The notes beneath the pieces are model-generated. The model worked only from the letters and a program-made list of their open reading frames with translations. It ran no database searches and was not told the origin of the DNA. A stretch of DNA of 64,000 bases, taken from Planctomycetota bacterium (lineage in GTDB: Bacteria; Planctomycetota; B15-G4). A program made the position numbers and the translations under genes. Location: contig JAJDEP010000019.1 in the NCBI GenBank assembly GCA_029259715.1, positions 310,001 through 374,000 of the forward strand, in the 5' to 3' direction. This document shows positions 55,854-64,000 of this stretch, piece by piece; positions within the stretch are counted from its first letter, which is position 1; every line of letters starts with the position of its first letter.

Positions 55854-57029
55854 ATGACGGACAGCCCGGCCGACCCGATGCAACGCCCCGACGCCGGGGC
55901 CGACGCGGCCCCGCCGCCGGCCTCCGCCGCCGGCAAGGTCCCGCGTGAGAGCGAGAACATCATGCTGCTGGCCCAGGACCTGGCCACGTCCCGCCTGAGT
56001 TGGTCGTCACGGCCCACCGAGGTGGAGTTCGGGTTCAACAACCAGTGCAACCTGCGCTGCATCATGTGCCACCAGGCCGACGGCATCCCGCTCGAGACCA
56101 TGCCGCTGCAGGACTCGCGGGACTCCCTCGAACAGATCCTGCCCTGGGCGCTGCACCTCACCCCCAGCGACGCGTCCGAACCTCTCATGAACGACCTCGA
56201 CGAGGTCGAGCGCCTGTGCCGCAAGCACGACGTGCAGTTGCTCATGTTCTGCAACGCCACGCTGCTCGACCCCAAGACCTTCGAGAAGATCGCCCCGATC
56301 ACCCACAAGATCTGGTTCTCGATCGACTCGCCCGAGAAGGAGACCTTCGAGCAGCTCCGGGCGGGGAGCAACTTCGAGGAGGTCATCGCGAACATCGAGT
56401 ACGCCTTGCCGCGCTGCAAGGAGGCGCTCATCGACGTCGGCTTCAACGCCGTGGTGATGGAGCCCAACTGGCACCAGATGCCCGAGCTGGTCGACTTCGT
56501 GGCCGACCTCGGCGGCGACCAGATGGCCCTGCAGGAGCTGCTGCCCAACTCGACGGGCTACGACGAGCTGAAGATCGAGGGCAACGTCAGCGACGAGGCT
56601 TACGGCGTGGTCGTCGATGCCGTGCGCGAGCGGGCCCAGGCTCGCGGCGTCTCGATCCAGCTCAACCTGCACCAGCCCTTCGGCGGCGAGATCATCGCGA
56701 CGCCGCCCAAGCAGAGCAGCAAGGACCCCATCGCCGACATCCGCGACATGCACATGGACAGCCTGCACCGCATGCACCCGGCCTTCTGCCCCATGGCGAT
56801 GAACTACGTGAAGATCACGCCCAGCGGGAAGGTCTACCCCTGCTGCCGCGGACCCGAAGAGCTCGAGATGGGCAACGTCCGCGAGGAGAGCTTCGACGCC
56901 ATCTGGAACGGCGAGCGCTACCGCAACTTCCGCAAGGCCATGTTCAGCGGCAAGTACCCGAAGGTCTGCGCCGACTGCGTGGTCATGACGGGCCCCGCGC
57001 ACTTCCCGGGCAACAAGACCTCCGACTGA
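55854..57029 (+). CDS. Radical SAM protein with SPASM-like C-terminus
   Basis: 391 aa. NNQCNLRCIMCHQADG has the CxxxCxxC cluster (Cys65, Cys69, Cys72) that binds the radical SAM [4Fe-4S]. The barrel follows (ETMPLQ, NATLLDPKTFEKI, FSIDSPEKETFEQLRAG). The C-terminal part has FCPMAMNYVKITPSGKVYPCCRG and YPKVCADCVVMTG, Cys-rich like SPASM domains that hold extra clusters in peptide-modifying enzymes. SIDSPEKETF and GNVREESFDAIWNGERYRNFR are frequent in this class. No precursor peptide or partner is recognised nearby. The stop codon abuts that of the converging repeat gene. Confidence 0.87.
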   Translation: MTDSPADPMQRPDAGADAAPPPASAAGKVPRESENIMLLAQDLATSRLSWSSRPTEVEFGFNNQCNLRCIMCHQADGIPLETMPLQDSRDSLEQILPWALHLTPSDASEPLMNDLDEVERLCRKHDVQLLMFCNATLLDPKTFEKIAPITHKIWFSIDSPEKETFEQLRAGSNFEEVIANIEYALPRCKEALIDVGFNAVVMEPNWHQMPELVDFVADLGGDQMALQELLPNSTGYDELKIEGNVSDEAYGVVVDAVRERAQARGVSIQLNLHQPFGGEIIATPPKQSSKDPIADIRDMHMDSLHRMHPAFCPMAMNYVKITPSGKVYPCCRGPEELEMGNVREESFDAIWNGERYRNFRKAMFSGKYPKVCADCVVMTGPAHFPGNKTSD

Positions 57030-60000
57030 TCAGCCGTCCGTGATCAGGCTCAGTCGACGCTCCTGGCCGGCCTTCAGCTCGACCGCCTCCTCGGCGATGG
57101 GTGCGGCGAAGAAGCCGCTGCCCATGACGCTCACGTCGTAGACGCCCTCGCTCAGGCCCTCGAAGTTGAAGCCACCCTGATCGTCGGTGGTGGTCATCTC
57201 CTGGGTGCCGTTGCCGCTCAGGCGCACAGGCACGTGCGACAGGACCTCGCCGCTCTTGCCCGAGACCACCACGCCGTTGATGACGGCGCCGCGCACGACT
57301 TCGATCTCGATGTCGTCCACCCGCTCGTTCTCGCCCAGGTCGATGGGGCCGGCCTCGCCGTTGATGAAGCCGCCGCCGCTCGTCTCCACGGTGAACGTGC
57401 CCGGGCTCATGTACTTCAGCTCGAACCAGCCCTGGTTGTCGGTCTTCACCCGTGAGATCGGGCCGCCGCCGAGGGTCATCTCCATGCCGCCCCTGCCGCC
57501 ACCGCCGTCGTCGATATCGACGGCCGTGACGATCTGGAATTCACCGCCGAAGCTGCCGCCGGCGAAACCGCCGCCCTCGTCCTCCTTGACCTCGGCCACG
57601 GTGAGGAACACGCCGGCGGCGCCCAGGCCCGAGTCCTTGTCGAGGACGCGCCCGCGCAGCGTCGAGCCGCCGAAGGTCAGGTCGGCCATGCGCGTCTCGC
57701 CCATGCGCACGTCGACGTCGAGGCGCTCCTCGAGGCCCGCGCCGGCCGGCAGCGCCGACACGGTGTACTCGCCGGCCTCGACGTCGTCGAAGCGGTAGTT
57801 GCCGAGTCGGTCGGTGGTCGCCTCGCGACCGCCGAAGGGCATGAAGCTGTCGGCCTCGCGCAGCGAGACAGTGACGTCGGTGGCCGGCTCTCCCGCCGCG
57901 GTGATGCGGCCGCGGATCTCGCCGCGGCGCGGACGCACGAAGTCGGCGGAAGCCTCGGTCCCCGCGACCACGTCGACGAAGATCGCGCCCTCGTCGGTGC
58001 CGTCGTCGGCGCTGTCGGTGATGAAGGACATGAAGCCGCCGCCCCGACGACCGCCGCCTCCACCGAAGTTCATCATGTTGGCCGGCGCCAGCTTGACGCG
58101 GTAGCGCCCCGGCGGCAGCGAGTCCTGCTCGTAGCGACCGTCGGAGTCGGTGGACGCACGGTGCTGTCCGTCGCCCCCCATGCCGCCGAACATGGCCAGA
58201 CCCGGCGGCAGGCCCTCGAGGGCCGGGTCGGGCTCGACGTCGGTGGAGGTGATGGTCACGTCGATGCCGGCCACCGGCTCGCCGTCCGCCTCGGTGACGA
58301 CGCCTGCGATGGAGCCGCCCATGGCCAGCTCGAGGGCGATGTCGTCGCGGCGTTCGCCCTCGCCCAGGGACATGGGAACGGCGTCCGAGCGCACGAAGGT
58401 GTCAGCCCGGGCGGTCAGCTCCCACTCGCCGGCGGGAACGCCGCGCACCTCGAAGTAGCCCGCGCTGTCGCTGCGCGCCGTGTGGCTCTCGCCGTCACCG
58501 CCGCGACCACCCGGACCGCCGCCCACCCGGCGACGGACCTCGCGCCGCACCTCGAAGGTGCCCTCGCCCACGGTGAACATGCCGTCGTCGCCGTCGTCCT
58601 GGGGGGACAGGCGCACCCGCGCATGCTCGATGGGGTCGCCCTGCTCGTCGAGCACATAGCCGGCGACGATGGTCTCGGGCAGCAGCTCGATCTCGAGCGA
58701 GCCCACGTCCTCGGCGTACACGCCTTCGGCTTGCGCCACCGTCAGGGCAAACCCTTCCGCCTCGACGGTGATGTCCATGCCCTCCGGCGACGCATCCTGG
58801 ATCAGGTAGGCGCCTGCGCTGTCGACATCGAGGCCCGCGGCGGCGACGGCTTCGGCGCCGGTGAGCACAGGGCGGGTCTCGCCGCCCACGCGGCGCATGC
58901 GGAAGCCGCCCCGGCCCTCGCCCCGCTGCTCCTCGGCATCGAGGGTGGCGCCGTCCACCGGCGCGCCGGTGCGGGCGTCGATGACCCGCACGAACAGCTT
59001 GCCGAGCGGATCGAGGGTCAGGGTCAGGTCGTAGGTGCCCACCGGGATGTCCGCCTCGCTGGACCGGGCGAAGCCCTCGGCGCTGGCGTGCACGGTGTAG
59101 GTGCCGCCCGAGAGCCCCGACAGTTCGAAGAAGCCGGTGGGATCGGTCTGGGCACGCAGGGACATCTCATGACCGATGTCCTGCCGCGGCGCGTCCTCCA
59201 TGCGTCCGATCATGATGCGGGCCATGGAGCTGACCCGGATCGTGGCGCCCTCCACGGGGGCGCCGTCGTGATCGGTGACGTAACCGGCGATGGTGGCGCC
59301 CGTCTCCATGACGAGGTCGCCCACGTTGCCCGGCCCGTTGGCCGAGATCTCGATGGCCTCCGAGGATGCCGGGCGCATGCCCTCCATGCGCGCCGTCACG
59401 TGGGCGGCGCCGGGCAACAGGCCCTTCACCGTGAAGCGACCGTCACTGCTGGTCTTGGTGCCGTCGAGGAACTCGACCATGGCGCCGCCGAGGAAGTTCC
59501 CGAGGCCCATGGAGCCGAAGGGGTTCTCCACCACGTTGCGAGCGCGGATGTCGACGTCCTCCAGCGGCACGCCGCGGGCGTCGACCACGCGCCCATGGAC
59601 CCAGGCGCCGGGCTCGACCATCAGGTCGCCCACGTCGAGCGTGCCCGGCTTCAGGTCGGGCTGGGCCTCGACCAGGGTCGCGAACGCCTCGTGGCGCACG
59701 GCCAGCATGGCGTCGAGGCGGAAGAAGCGTTGGGCCTCGGCATCGAGGGACACCACCTCACCCGAGAGGGAGAAGCGTCCCTCGGCGTCCGTGGTCACCT
59801 TGGGGAACTCGATCTCCTCGGTGTCGTCCGTGAAGCGCCGGAAGCGCCGGCGGAGTTGGCGGTCGCCGCCGGCGAGGTAGCTCACCTCGGCATCGGCGAC
59901 GGGACGACCCGACGGATCGACCACGCGACCGCTGAGCAGCACCTCGACCTCGGCGGCGACGTCGGCAGCCACCCGGTCGGCAGCGCCCGTCCCGGAAGCG

Positions 60001-60227
60001 GTCAGATCGGTGCGGGCCACGTCGAGGGGCTTGGTCGCCGAGCGCTCACTCTCGGGGAGGCTCGGAGGCGGGAGATCGACGCGCTTCGATTCTTTCGACT
60101 CGGCAGAGATCGGGGAGGCCTGACTCCCCGGACCGGCGACCTCGTCTTCGGAAAGGATGAGTAACGCGGCGCCTCCTGCCACGACGAGCCCGACGAACAG
60201 CAGAATGACCTTCAGCGACGAAGACAC
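57030..60227 (-). CDS. Large membrane-anchored carboxypeptidase-regulatory-like repeat protein
   Basis: 1065 aa. The N-terminal helix LKVILLFVGLVVAGGAALLIL serves as anchor, followed by a Ser/Pro linker and about ten CarboxypepD_reg-like modules, for example VLLSGRVVDPSGRPVADAEV, GAWVHGRVVDARGVPLEDVDI, GATIAGYVTDHDGAPVEGAT, GSIAGVVTEADGEPVAGIDV and GEIRGRITAAGEPATDVTV. Gly-rich insertions occur (GGGGRRGGGF, GGGRGGMEM). GTG 60227 is preceded by GGGAGA; the longer frame to 60596 crosses the promoter region. It shares plan with 19648-21660. An extracellular structural role is inferred; no enzyme motif. Confidence 0.82.
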   Translation of the reverse strand: MSSSLKVILLFVGLVVAGGAALLILSEDEVAGPGSQASPISAESKESKRVDLPPPSLPESERSATKPLDVARTDLTASGTGAADRVAADVAAEVEVLLSGRVVDPSGRPVADAEVSYLAGGDRQLRRRFRRFTDDTEEIEFPKVTTDAEGRFSLSGEVVSLDAEAQRFFRLDAMLAVRHEAFATLVEAQPDLKPGTLDVGDLMVEPGAWVHGRVVDARGVPLEDVDIRARNVVENPFGSMGLGNFLGGAMVEFLDGTKTSSDGRFTVKGLLPGAAHVTARMEGMRPASSEAIEISANGPGNVGDLVMETGATIAGYVTDHDGAPVEGATIRVSSMARIMIGRMEDAPRQDIGHEMSLRAQTDPTGFFELSGLSGGTYTVHASAEGFARSSEADIPVGTYDLTLTLDPLGKLFVRVIDARTGAPVDGATLDAEEQRGEGRGGFRMRRVGGETRPVLTGAEAVAAAGLDVDSAGAYLIQDASPEGMDITVEAEGFALTVAQAEGVYAEDVGSLEIELLPETIVAGYVLDEQGDPIEHARVRLSPQDDGDDGMFTVGEGTFEVRREVRRRVGGGPGGRGGDGESHTARSDSAGYFEVRGVPAGEWELTARADTFVRSDAVPMSLGEGERRDDIALELAMGGSIAGVVTEADGEPVAGIDVTITSTDVEPDPALEGLPPGLAMFGGMGGDGQHRASTDSDGRYEQDSLPPGRYRVKLAPANMMNFGGGGGRRGGGFMSFITDSADDGTDEGAIFVDVVAGTEASADFVRPRRGEIRGRITAAGEPATDVTVSLREADSFMPFGGREATTDRLGNYRFDDVEAGEYTVSALPAGAGLEERLDVDVRMGETRMADLTFGGSTLRGRVLDKDSGLGAAGVFLTVAEVKEDEGGGFAGGSFGGEFQIVTAVDIDDGGGGRGGMEMTLGGGPISRVKTDNQGWFELKYMSPGTFTVETSGGGFINGEAGPIDLGENERVDDIEIEVVRGAVINGVVVSGKSGEVLSHVPVRLSGNGTQEMTTTDDQGGFNFEGLSEGVYDVSVMGSGFFAAPIAEEAVELKAGQERRLSLITDG

Positions 60228-60335
60228 GGCGCTCTCCCGTAAGGGGGCGGCAATCCGCCCGTTTAGCCCGGCAATGATGGGGAATCCCAGCCCCAAGCCC
60301 GCCTCATCGGTTCCATGGGAACCGCGAGGTTGGCG

Positions 60336-60341
60336 TATGAT
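60336..60341 (+). promoter_or_regulatory. Candidate -10 (TATGAT) of the metalloprotease pair
   Basis: TATGAT in the 236-bp divergent region, 122 bp before the ATG at 60464. The -35 is unclear. If used, the leader would be about 115 nt. Confidence 0.3.
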
Positions 60342-60463
60342 ACGAGCCGTCGATGGTGCCGTTGGCCGTCGACCGCGTCTCACAGCGCATGATCCGAAGT
60401 GAACAACCGACCCGTCAATCCAGCCTCGGGGGAGGAAGGTGCGAGTCGAGAAAGGGGACACCG

Positions 60464-62200
60464 ATGACAGCCTGCTCCTCACGAGTCGAGCCTGGCTCAC
60501 TCCCGCCCGCCGTCGTTTCACGGACGATCGGTCGACGTGCGAGTGGAGTCCTCGCCCTCGCCGGCCTGACGCTGGCGCTGTTGGCGATGCTGGCACCCAC
60601 CGGTCGGGCCCAACTCCACGAGGACAGTCGCTACGGCATCAAGTTCAAGGCGCCGAAGGACTTCAACTCGGTGGCGTTGAATCCCCGCGAGTGGATCACC
60701 ATCGCCAAGTTCCAGTCCGACTCCCGCGAGTATGGCGGCGCCCAAGGGCGAGCCGCGCTCAATCGCAGCTTCTGGGTGCAGTTCTACCCCACCGGCACAC
60801 GGGACGAGGACCTGCCTGAAGACGACGACGACGATACGGATGGCGGGGACGGCGGGGATGAGGGCGACGAATTCGACGACTTCGAGGACAAGCTCAAGAA
60901 GGAGAAGGAGGCCGAGCCTGACGTCCCGCCCATGGAGCGGGCCTGGAACCGCGTCGCCTCCGGCTTCGGCCTCCACGAGGTGGTGAAGTCGAAGAAGATC
61001 AAGGTCGAGAAGCAGAACCGGGAGGAGCGGCACTTCCAGACCATCGATACCGACGGCAACCCCAGCGACGTCATGTACTGGGTCGCTGTGCATGAAAGTG
61101 ACGACGGCGTGTTCGTCTTCTACGGAGACGCCTTCGCGAAGAACTTCAGCAAGGCGGCCAGCGAGTACGCGCGGTCGGCCAAGTCGTTCAAGCGCATCGA
61201 CAAGGACGGTTCACTCACCGGACTCGGCGCCATCCTCGTCGAGCAACTCGGCGACCAGGAGGCCTTCCTCCAGGCGCAGATCGACAAGCTCCCGGCCGAC
61301 TGGGGCCACTACCGTTCGGACCGCTACCTGTTTCTCTACAACGCCGAGAAGAACTTCGTCGTGAAGACCGTCGCCCCGCAGATCGAGGCGATGCGTGACG
61401 AATACGAGAAGATCTACGTGCCGACCAAGCCCATCGAGGCGGTCTCCATCGTGCGCATCGTGAACAGCGCCGACGAGTACCGCGCCTACGGTGGGCCGGC
61501 CAACTCCAACGGGTATTGGCTCGACGTCGATCGCGAACTCGTGCTGTTCGACCGCCGCCCGCGCGAACAGATGCTGGAGACCCTCAACCACGAGGCCTTC
61601 CACCAGTACATCTATTACTGGGCCGGCGAGCTCGCTCCGCACACCTGGTACAACGAAGGCCACGGCGAGTACTTCGCCGGTGCGCGCATGACACGGACCC
61701 ACCGCGTGACGGGATACGGTCCGCGCGTCTACACGCAGCGCCTGCCCCCTCTGCGCCGGGCGCTCGGCGCCACCGAGCGCGGCGACTCCTTCGAGGAGGG
61801 CGCGCTCTGGCACATCCGCGACATCCTCTCGGCCTCGCGCAGCACGGCCTACGGCGATCCGTTCGGCCGCTTCTATCCGCAGGCGTGGGCCATCACCTTC
61901 ATGCTGCGCGAGGGCAAGCTCCAGCCCGAGTGGAAGACCATCCTGCCCGAATACATGGACAACCTGCAGGCGGCTCGCATCGAGATCGCCGAAGAGGCCA
62001 TGAACGAGAGCCTCGAGTTGGCGGAGAAAGACGAGAAGGGATCCTCCAAGGAGATGTCTCGGGACCCGAAGGACTACTTCCGCTATGTCAATCGGGAGAA
62101 ACTTCAGGACCTCACCTTCGAGAAGTCATTCGGGCAGTGGACGGATGAGGACTGGGAAGAACTCAACGACGCCTACATGAAGTTCTGCGACGACCTTTGA
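60464..62200 (+). CDS. Secreted DUF1570-like HExxH metalloprotease, copy 1
   Basis: 578 aa. ATG 60464, with AAAGGGGA upstream, begins a signal-like N-terminus (RRASGVLALAGLTLALLAMLAPTGRAQ, cleavage after RA). An Asp-rich acidic stretch (about residues 125-140) comes before the catalytic region. Zinc site: NHEAFHQYIYYW (HEAFH at 376-380), then NEGHGEYFAGARM with Glu398 and Glu402 as possible third ligands, as in gluzincins. The remainder is helical (FRYVNREKLQDLTF). The layout resembles DUF1570 peptidases common in planctomycetes. 13 bp separate it from the next gene. Substrate is unknown. Confidence 0.72.
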   Translation: MTACSSRVEPGSLPPAVVSRTIGRRASGVLALAGLTLALLAMLAPTGRAQLHEDSRYGIKFKAPKDFNSVALNPREWITIAKFQSDSREYGGAQGRAALNRSFWVQFYPTGTRDEDLPEDDDDDTDGGDGGDEGDEFDDFEDKLKKEKEAEPDVPPMERAWNRVASGFGLHEVVKSKKIKVEKQNREERHFQTIDTDGNPSDVMYWVAVHESDDGVFVFYGDAFAKNFSKAASEYARSAKSFKRIDKDGSLTGLGAILVEQLGDQEAFLQAQIDKLPADWGHYRSDRYLFLYNAEKNFVVKTVAPQIEAMRDEYEKIYVPTKPIEAVSIVRIVNSADEYRAYGGPANSNGYWLDVDRELVLFDRRPREQMLETLNHEAFHQYIYYWAGELAPHTWYNEGHGEYFAGARMTRTHRVTGYGPRVYTQRLPPLRRALGATERGDSFEEGALWHIRDILSASRSTAYGDPFGRFYPQAWAITFMLREGKLQPEWKTILPEYMDNLQAARIEIAEEAMNESLELAEKDEKGSSKEMSRDPKDYFRYVNREKLQDLTFEKSFGQWTDEDWEELNDAYMKFCDDL

Positions 62201-62213
62201 GACATACCGGCCC

Positions 62214-64000
62214 ATGAGACATCCCACGACACTCATCCGCGCAGGTCTCGCCTGCAGCCTCGCCCTGCTCGCGATCGCCGCTTCGGCGGATGCGTTCGAC
62301 AAGGTCCTGCTCAAGGACGGGCGCCTGATCGAAGGCAAGATCCTCGACGAGGACCGCGACGGCGCGGTCCAGTTCGAGATCAGGGGCATGGAGATCACCA
62401 TCCCCCACTCGATGGTGGACAAGTCTTTCGTCGAGGACCTCGAGGACTACGTGCCGAAGGACGCCAAGGAGGCGAAGTACCTCAAGAAGGGCTGGGTCCT
62501 GTTCGAGGGCCGCTGGATGAGCAAGTCCCGGCGCGAACAGGAACTGGAGCAGCGGGCCAAGGAGCAGGAAGAGGCCATCGCCGAATCGAGGCGCCTTCAA
62601 GATTGGCAGAGCGCTCTCGAAGTCGAGACCGACCACTTCATCATGAAGACGAACGTCCAAGCCGACATCGCTGAGGAATTCGCCTTCTGCATTGACGCCT
62701 ACTACAAGTACTTCACGGACTTCTGGAGCATCAAGCGCGGGAATTCCGACAAGCTCAAGTTCTTCCTGTACCGCAACGAGCGCGACTACTTACGGCTGAA
62801 TGGCATGCCGTACGGCGTCAAGGGTCACTTCAGCCCGGTCACCGAAGACCTGCACCTGTTTTACGACCACCTCGACCCTGAGTTCTCCTTCGACGTCTTG
62901 TTTCACGAAGGAAACCACCTGATCACCTACCTGATCGATCCCGACTTCATGTATCCCCGCTGGATGCACGAGTCGATGGCCGAGTACTTCGGCAGCGCTG
63001 ACATGGACAGCCGCGGCAACTTCGAGTTGGGCGCACTGCAATACGGCCGAATCGCGGCCATGCGTGCCGGAGAAGAATCCGGACGGATCATTACGCCCAA
63101 GGAAGTCCTGCTGACGCCGCACCAGGCCTTCACCGCTGCCCACTACGCGGTGGGCTGGTCGTTCGTGCACTTCCTCATGGAGTCACCCAAGTACGGCAAG
63201 AAGTTCGTGGGGTTCTTTCGCACACTTCCCAAGAACTCAGACATCCCCGCCGAGAATCGCCCCTTCATGAATGGGACCCGGAAATTCGTGGATGAGCCTG
63301 ATGTCCTCGCGGCCTTGGAGAAGCGGCTGGGCCGGTCGATGGAAGAACTCGAGGAAGAGTGGCGCGAGAGCATCAACAACAACTACCAGGACATGCCAGC
63401 CAAGGGCTACTACAGGGCTGCGCAACTCGCGCTCTTCTATCCCCAGGATGACGGCAGCCACGTCACGAAGGCATTCGACTTCTTCGAACGCGCCGTACAG
63501 GGTGGCATCGAGGACCCGACGTGCTTCCGACGGTATGCCGAGTTGCTTCGCAAGGGCGGCATCATCGAGTCTCGTCAGGTGCACAAGGTCCAGGACCCGA
63601 ACCCCGCCCATGCCTGGGAGATGATCACTCGCGCCATCGAGCTCGACCCGGTCAATGCCTACAGCTACTGCGAGGCCGCCGGCATCCTGATCATGGACAG
63701 CGAGGTGCAGGACATCGACCTCGCCAGCCAGATGGTCATCACCGCCCGGGCCCTCGCGCCCAACAGCGGCTCCGTCCGCGGCCTCTACGAGAGCCTAGTC
63801 GACAAGATCCGCGACGTGCGCAAGTCCCGCAAGGCAGCCGCCGACGCCGTGGGCACCGCCGTCTGGCGCATCCAACCGGCCTACATCGAGACCGAGGAGC
63901 GCCCCGAGCACATCCTCGACCTCTCGACGGACGACATCCGTGAGCGCATCGGCTCGGGCGAGTTCGACGGCAATGACTGGGCCTTCAACGGAGTCCCGGC
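62214..64000 (+). CDS. Secreted DUF1570-like HExxH metalloprotease, copy 2, C-terminus beyond window
   Basis: About 595 residues visible, running off the right edge. ATG 62214 starts a signal peptide (TTLIRAGLACSLALLAIAASADA). The N-terminal part (KVLLKDGRLIEGKILDEDRDG, KKGWVLFEGRWMSK) is a short beta unit plus a coiled Glu/Arg/Gln stretch. Catalytic HEGNHLITY (231-235) is followed by MHESMAEYFGSA, with Glu253 and Glu257 as candidate ligands. The C-terminal half looks like TPR helices (AFDFFERAVQGGIEDPTCFRRYAELL, MITRAIELDPVNAY). It is related in plan to the upstream gene. Base composition is somewhat less GC-rich than its neighbours. Confidence 0.75.
   Translation, partial: MRHPTTLIRAGLACSLALLAIAASADAFDKVLLKDGRLIEGKILDEDRDGAVQFEIRGMEITIPHSMVDKSFVEDLEDYVPKDAKEAKYLKKGWVLFEGRWMSKSRREQELEQRAKEQEEAIAESRRLQDWQSALEVETDHFIMKTNVQADIAEEFAFCIDAYYKYFTDFWSIKRGNSDKLKFFLYRNERDYLRLNGMPYGVKGHFSPVTEDLHLFYDHLDPEFSFDVLFHEGNHLITYLIDPDFMYPRWMHESMAEYFGSADMDSRGNFELGALQYGRIAAMRAGEESGRIITPKEVLLTPHQAFTAAHYAVGWSFVHFLMESPKYGKKFVGFFRTLPKNSDIPAENRPFMNGTRKFVDEPDVLAALEKRLGRSMEELEEEWRESINNNYQDMPAKGYYRAAQLALFYPQDDGSHVTKAFDFFERAVQGGIEDPTCFRRYAELLRKGGIIESRQVHKVQDPNPAHAWEMITRAIELDPVNAYSYCEAAGILIMDSEVQDIDLASQMVITARALAPNSGSVRGLYESLVDKIRDVRKSRKAAADAVGTAVWRIQPAYIETEERPEHILDLSTDDIRERIGSGEFDGNDWAFNGVP

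Overview
This window is very GC-rich (about 70% by eye), densely coded DNA from a diderm bacterium. Lnt, YidC, an RND pump, HldE and a WaaF-type heptosyltransferase show a Gram-negative envelope with heptose-containing glycolipid. A transmembrane Ser/Thr kinase, two large carboxypeptidase-regulatory-repeat proteins, NPCBM and HEAT-repeat secreted proteins, paired DUF1570-like secreted metalloproteases and two GroELs side by side point to Planctomycetota, perhaps one of the high-GC marine lineages. That placement is an inference from gene content; no rRNA is present. I see no mobile element, prophage, CRISPR array or rRNA. One tRNA gene, tRNA-Ala(CGC), is present.

Layout. 1-1912 (-): a partial lnt behind moeA. 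2020-7325 (+): a lipoprotein adaptor and an RND transporter joined by a TTGA overlap; the pump carries two unusual insertions. 7345-14964 (-): three tandem paralogous GT-C membrane proteins, a GH15/phosphorylase-kinase-like protein and a formimidoyl-THF cyclodeaminase-like protein, with tRNA-Ala on the opposite strand. 15328-18640 (+): clpB behind a consensus sigma-54 promoter, then an RluA-type pseudouridine synthase. 18681-21660: a YugP-type protease (-) and a repeat protein (+). 21684-28801 (-): a seven-gene operon running unknown protein, hldE, waaF-like, rRNA methyltransferase, isoaspartyl peptidase, SpoU methyltransferase, Nudix. 29536-35904 (-): nrdR, an ATP-cone/NrdD-like protein and smc. 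36164-39291 (-): a Ser/Thr kinase overlapping a periplasmic-binding-type lipoprotein. 39381-44219 (-): a Trm112-like protein, yidC, an SGNH hydrolase and mnmE. 44353-49424: a HEAT lipoprotein (+), then radC, a phosphodiesterase lipoprotein and an NPCBM protein (-). 49645-55729 (+): groEL1, groES, groEL2, dnaJ, grpE, fmdB. 55854-57029 (+): a radical SAM/SPASM protein. 57030-60227 (-): a giant repeat protein. 60464-64000 (+): two secreted HExxH proteins, the second cut by the window end.

How it works together. Many neighbours overlap by 4 bp (ATGA/GTGA) or nearly so, which implies translational coupling. Protein quality control is the main theme: ClpB, two GroEL, GroES, DnaJ, GrpE, YugP and isoaspartyl peptidase. 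clpB has a near-perfect -24/-12 promoter preceded by five 11-bp tandem repeats, and groEL1 has a weaker element of the same spacing, so sigma-54/enhancer control of chaperones is the leading regulatory hypothesis here. A second theme is the envelope (heptose pathway, GT-C enzymes, Lnt, YidC, RND pump). The most unusual items are the GT-C paralogues with a shared C-terminal tail, the remodelled RND pump, the NrdD-like protein apparently without a radical site, and the unassigned protein that heads the heptose operon.
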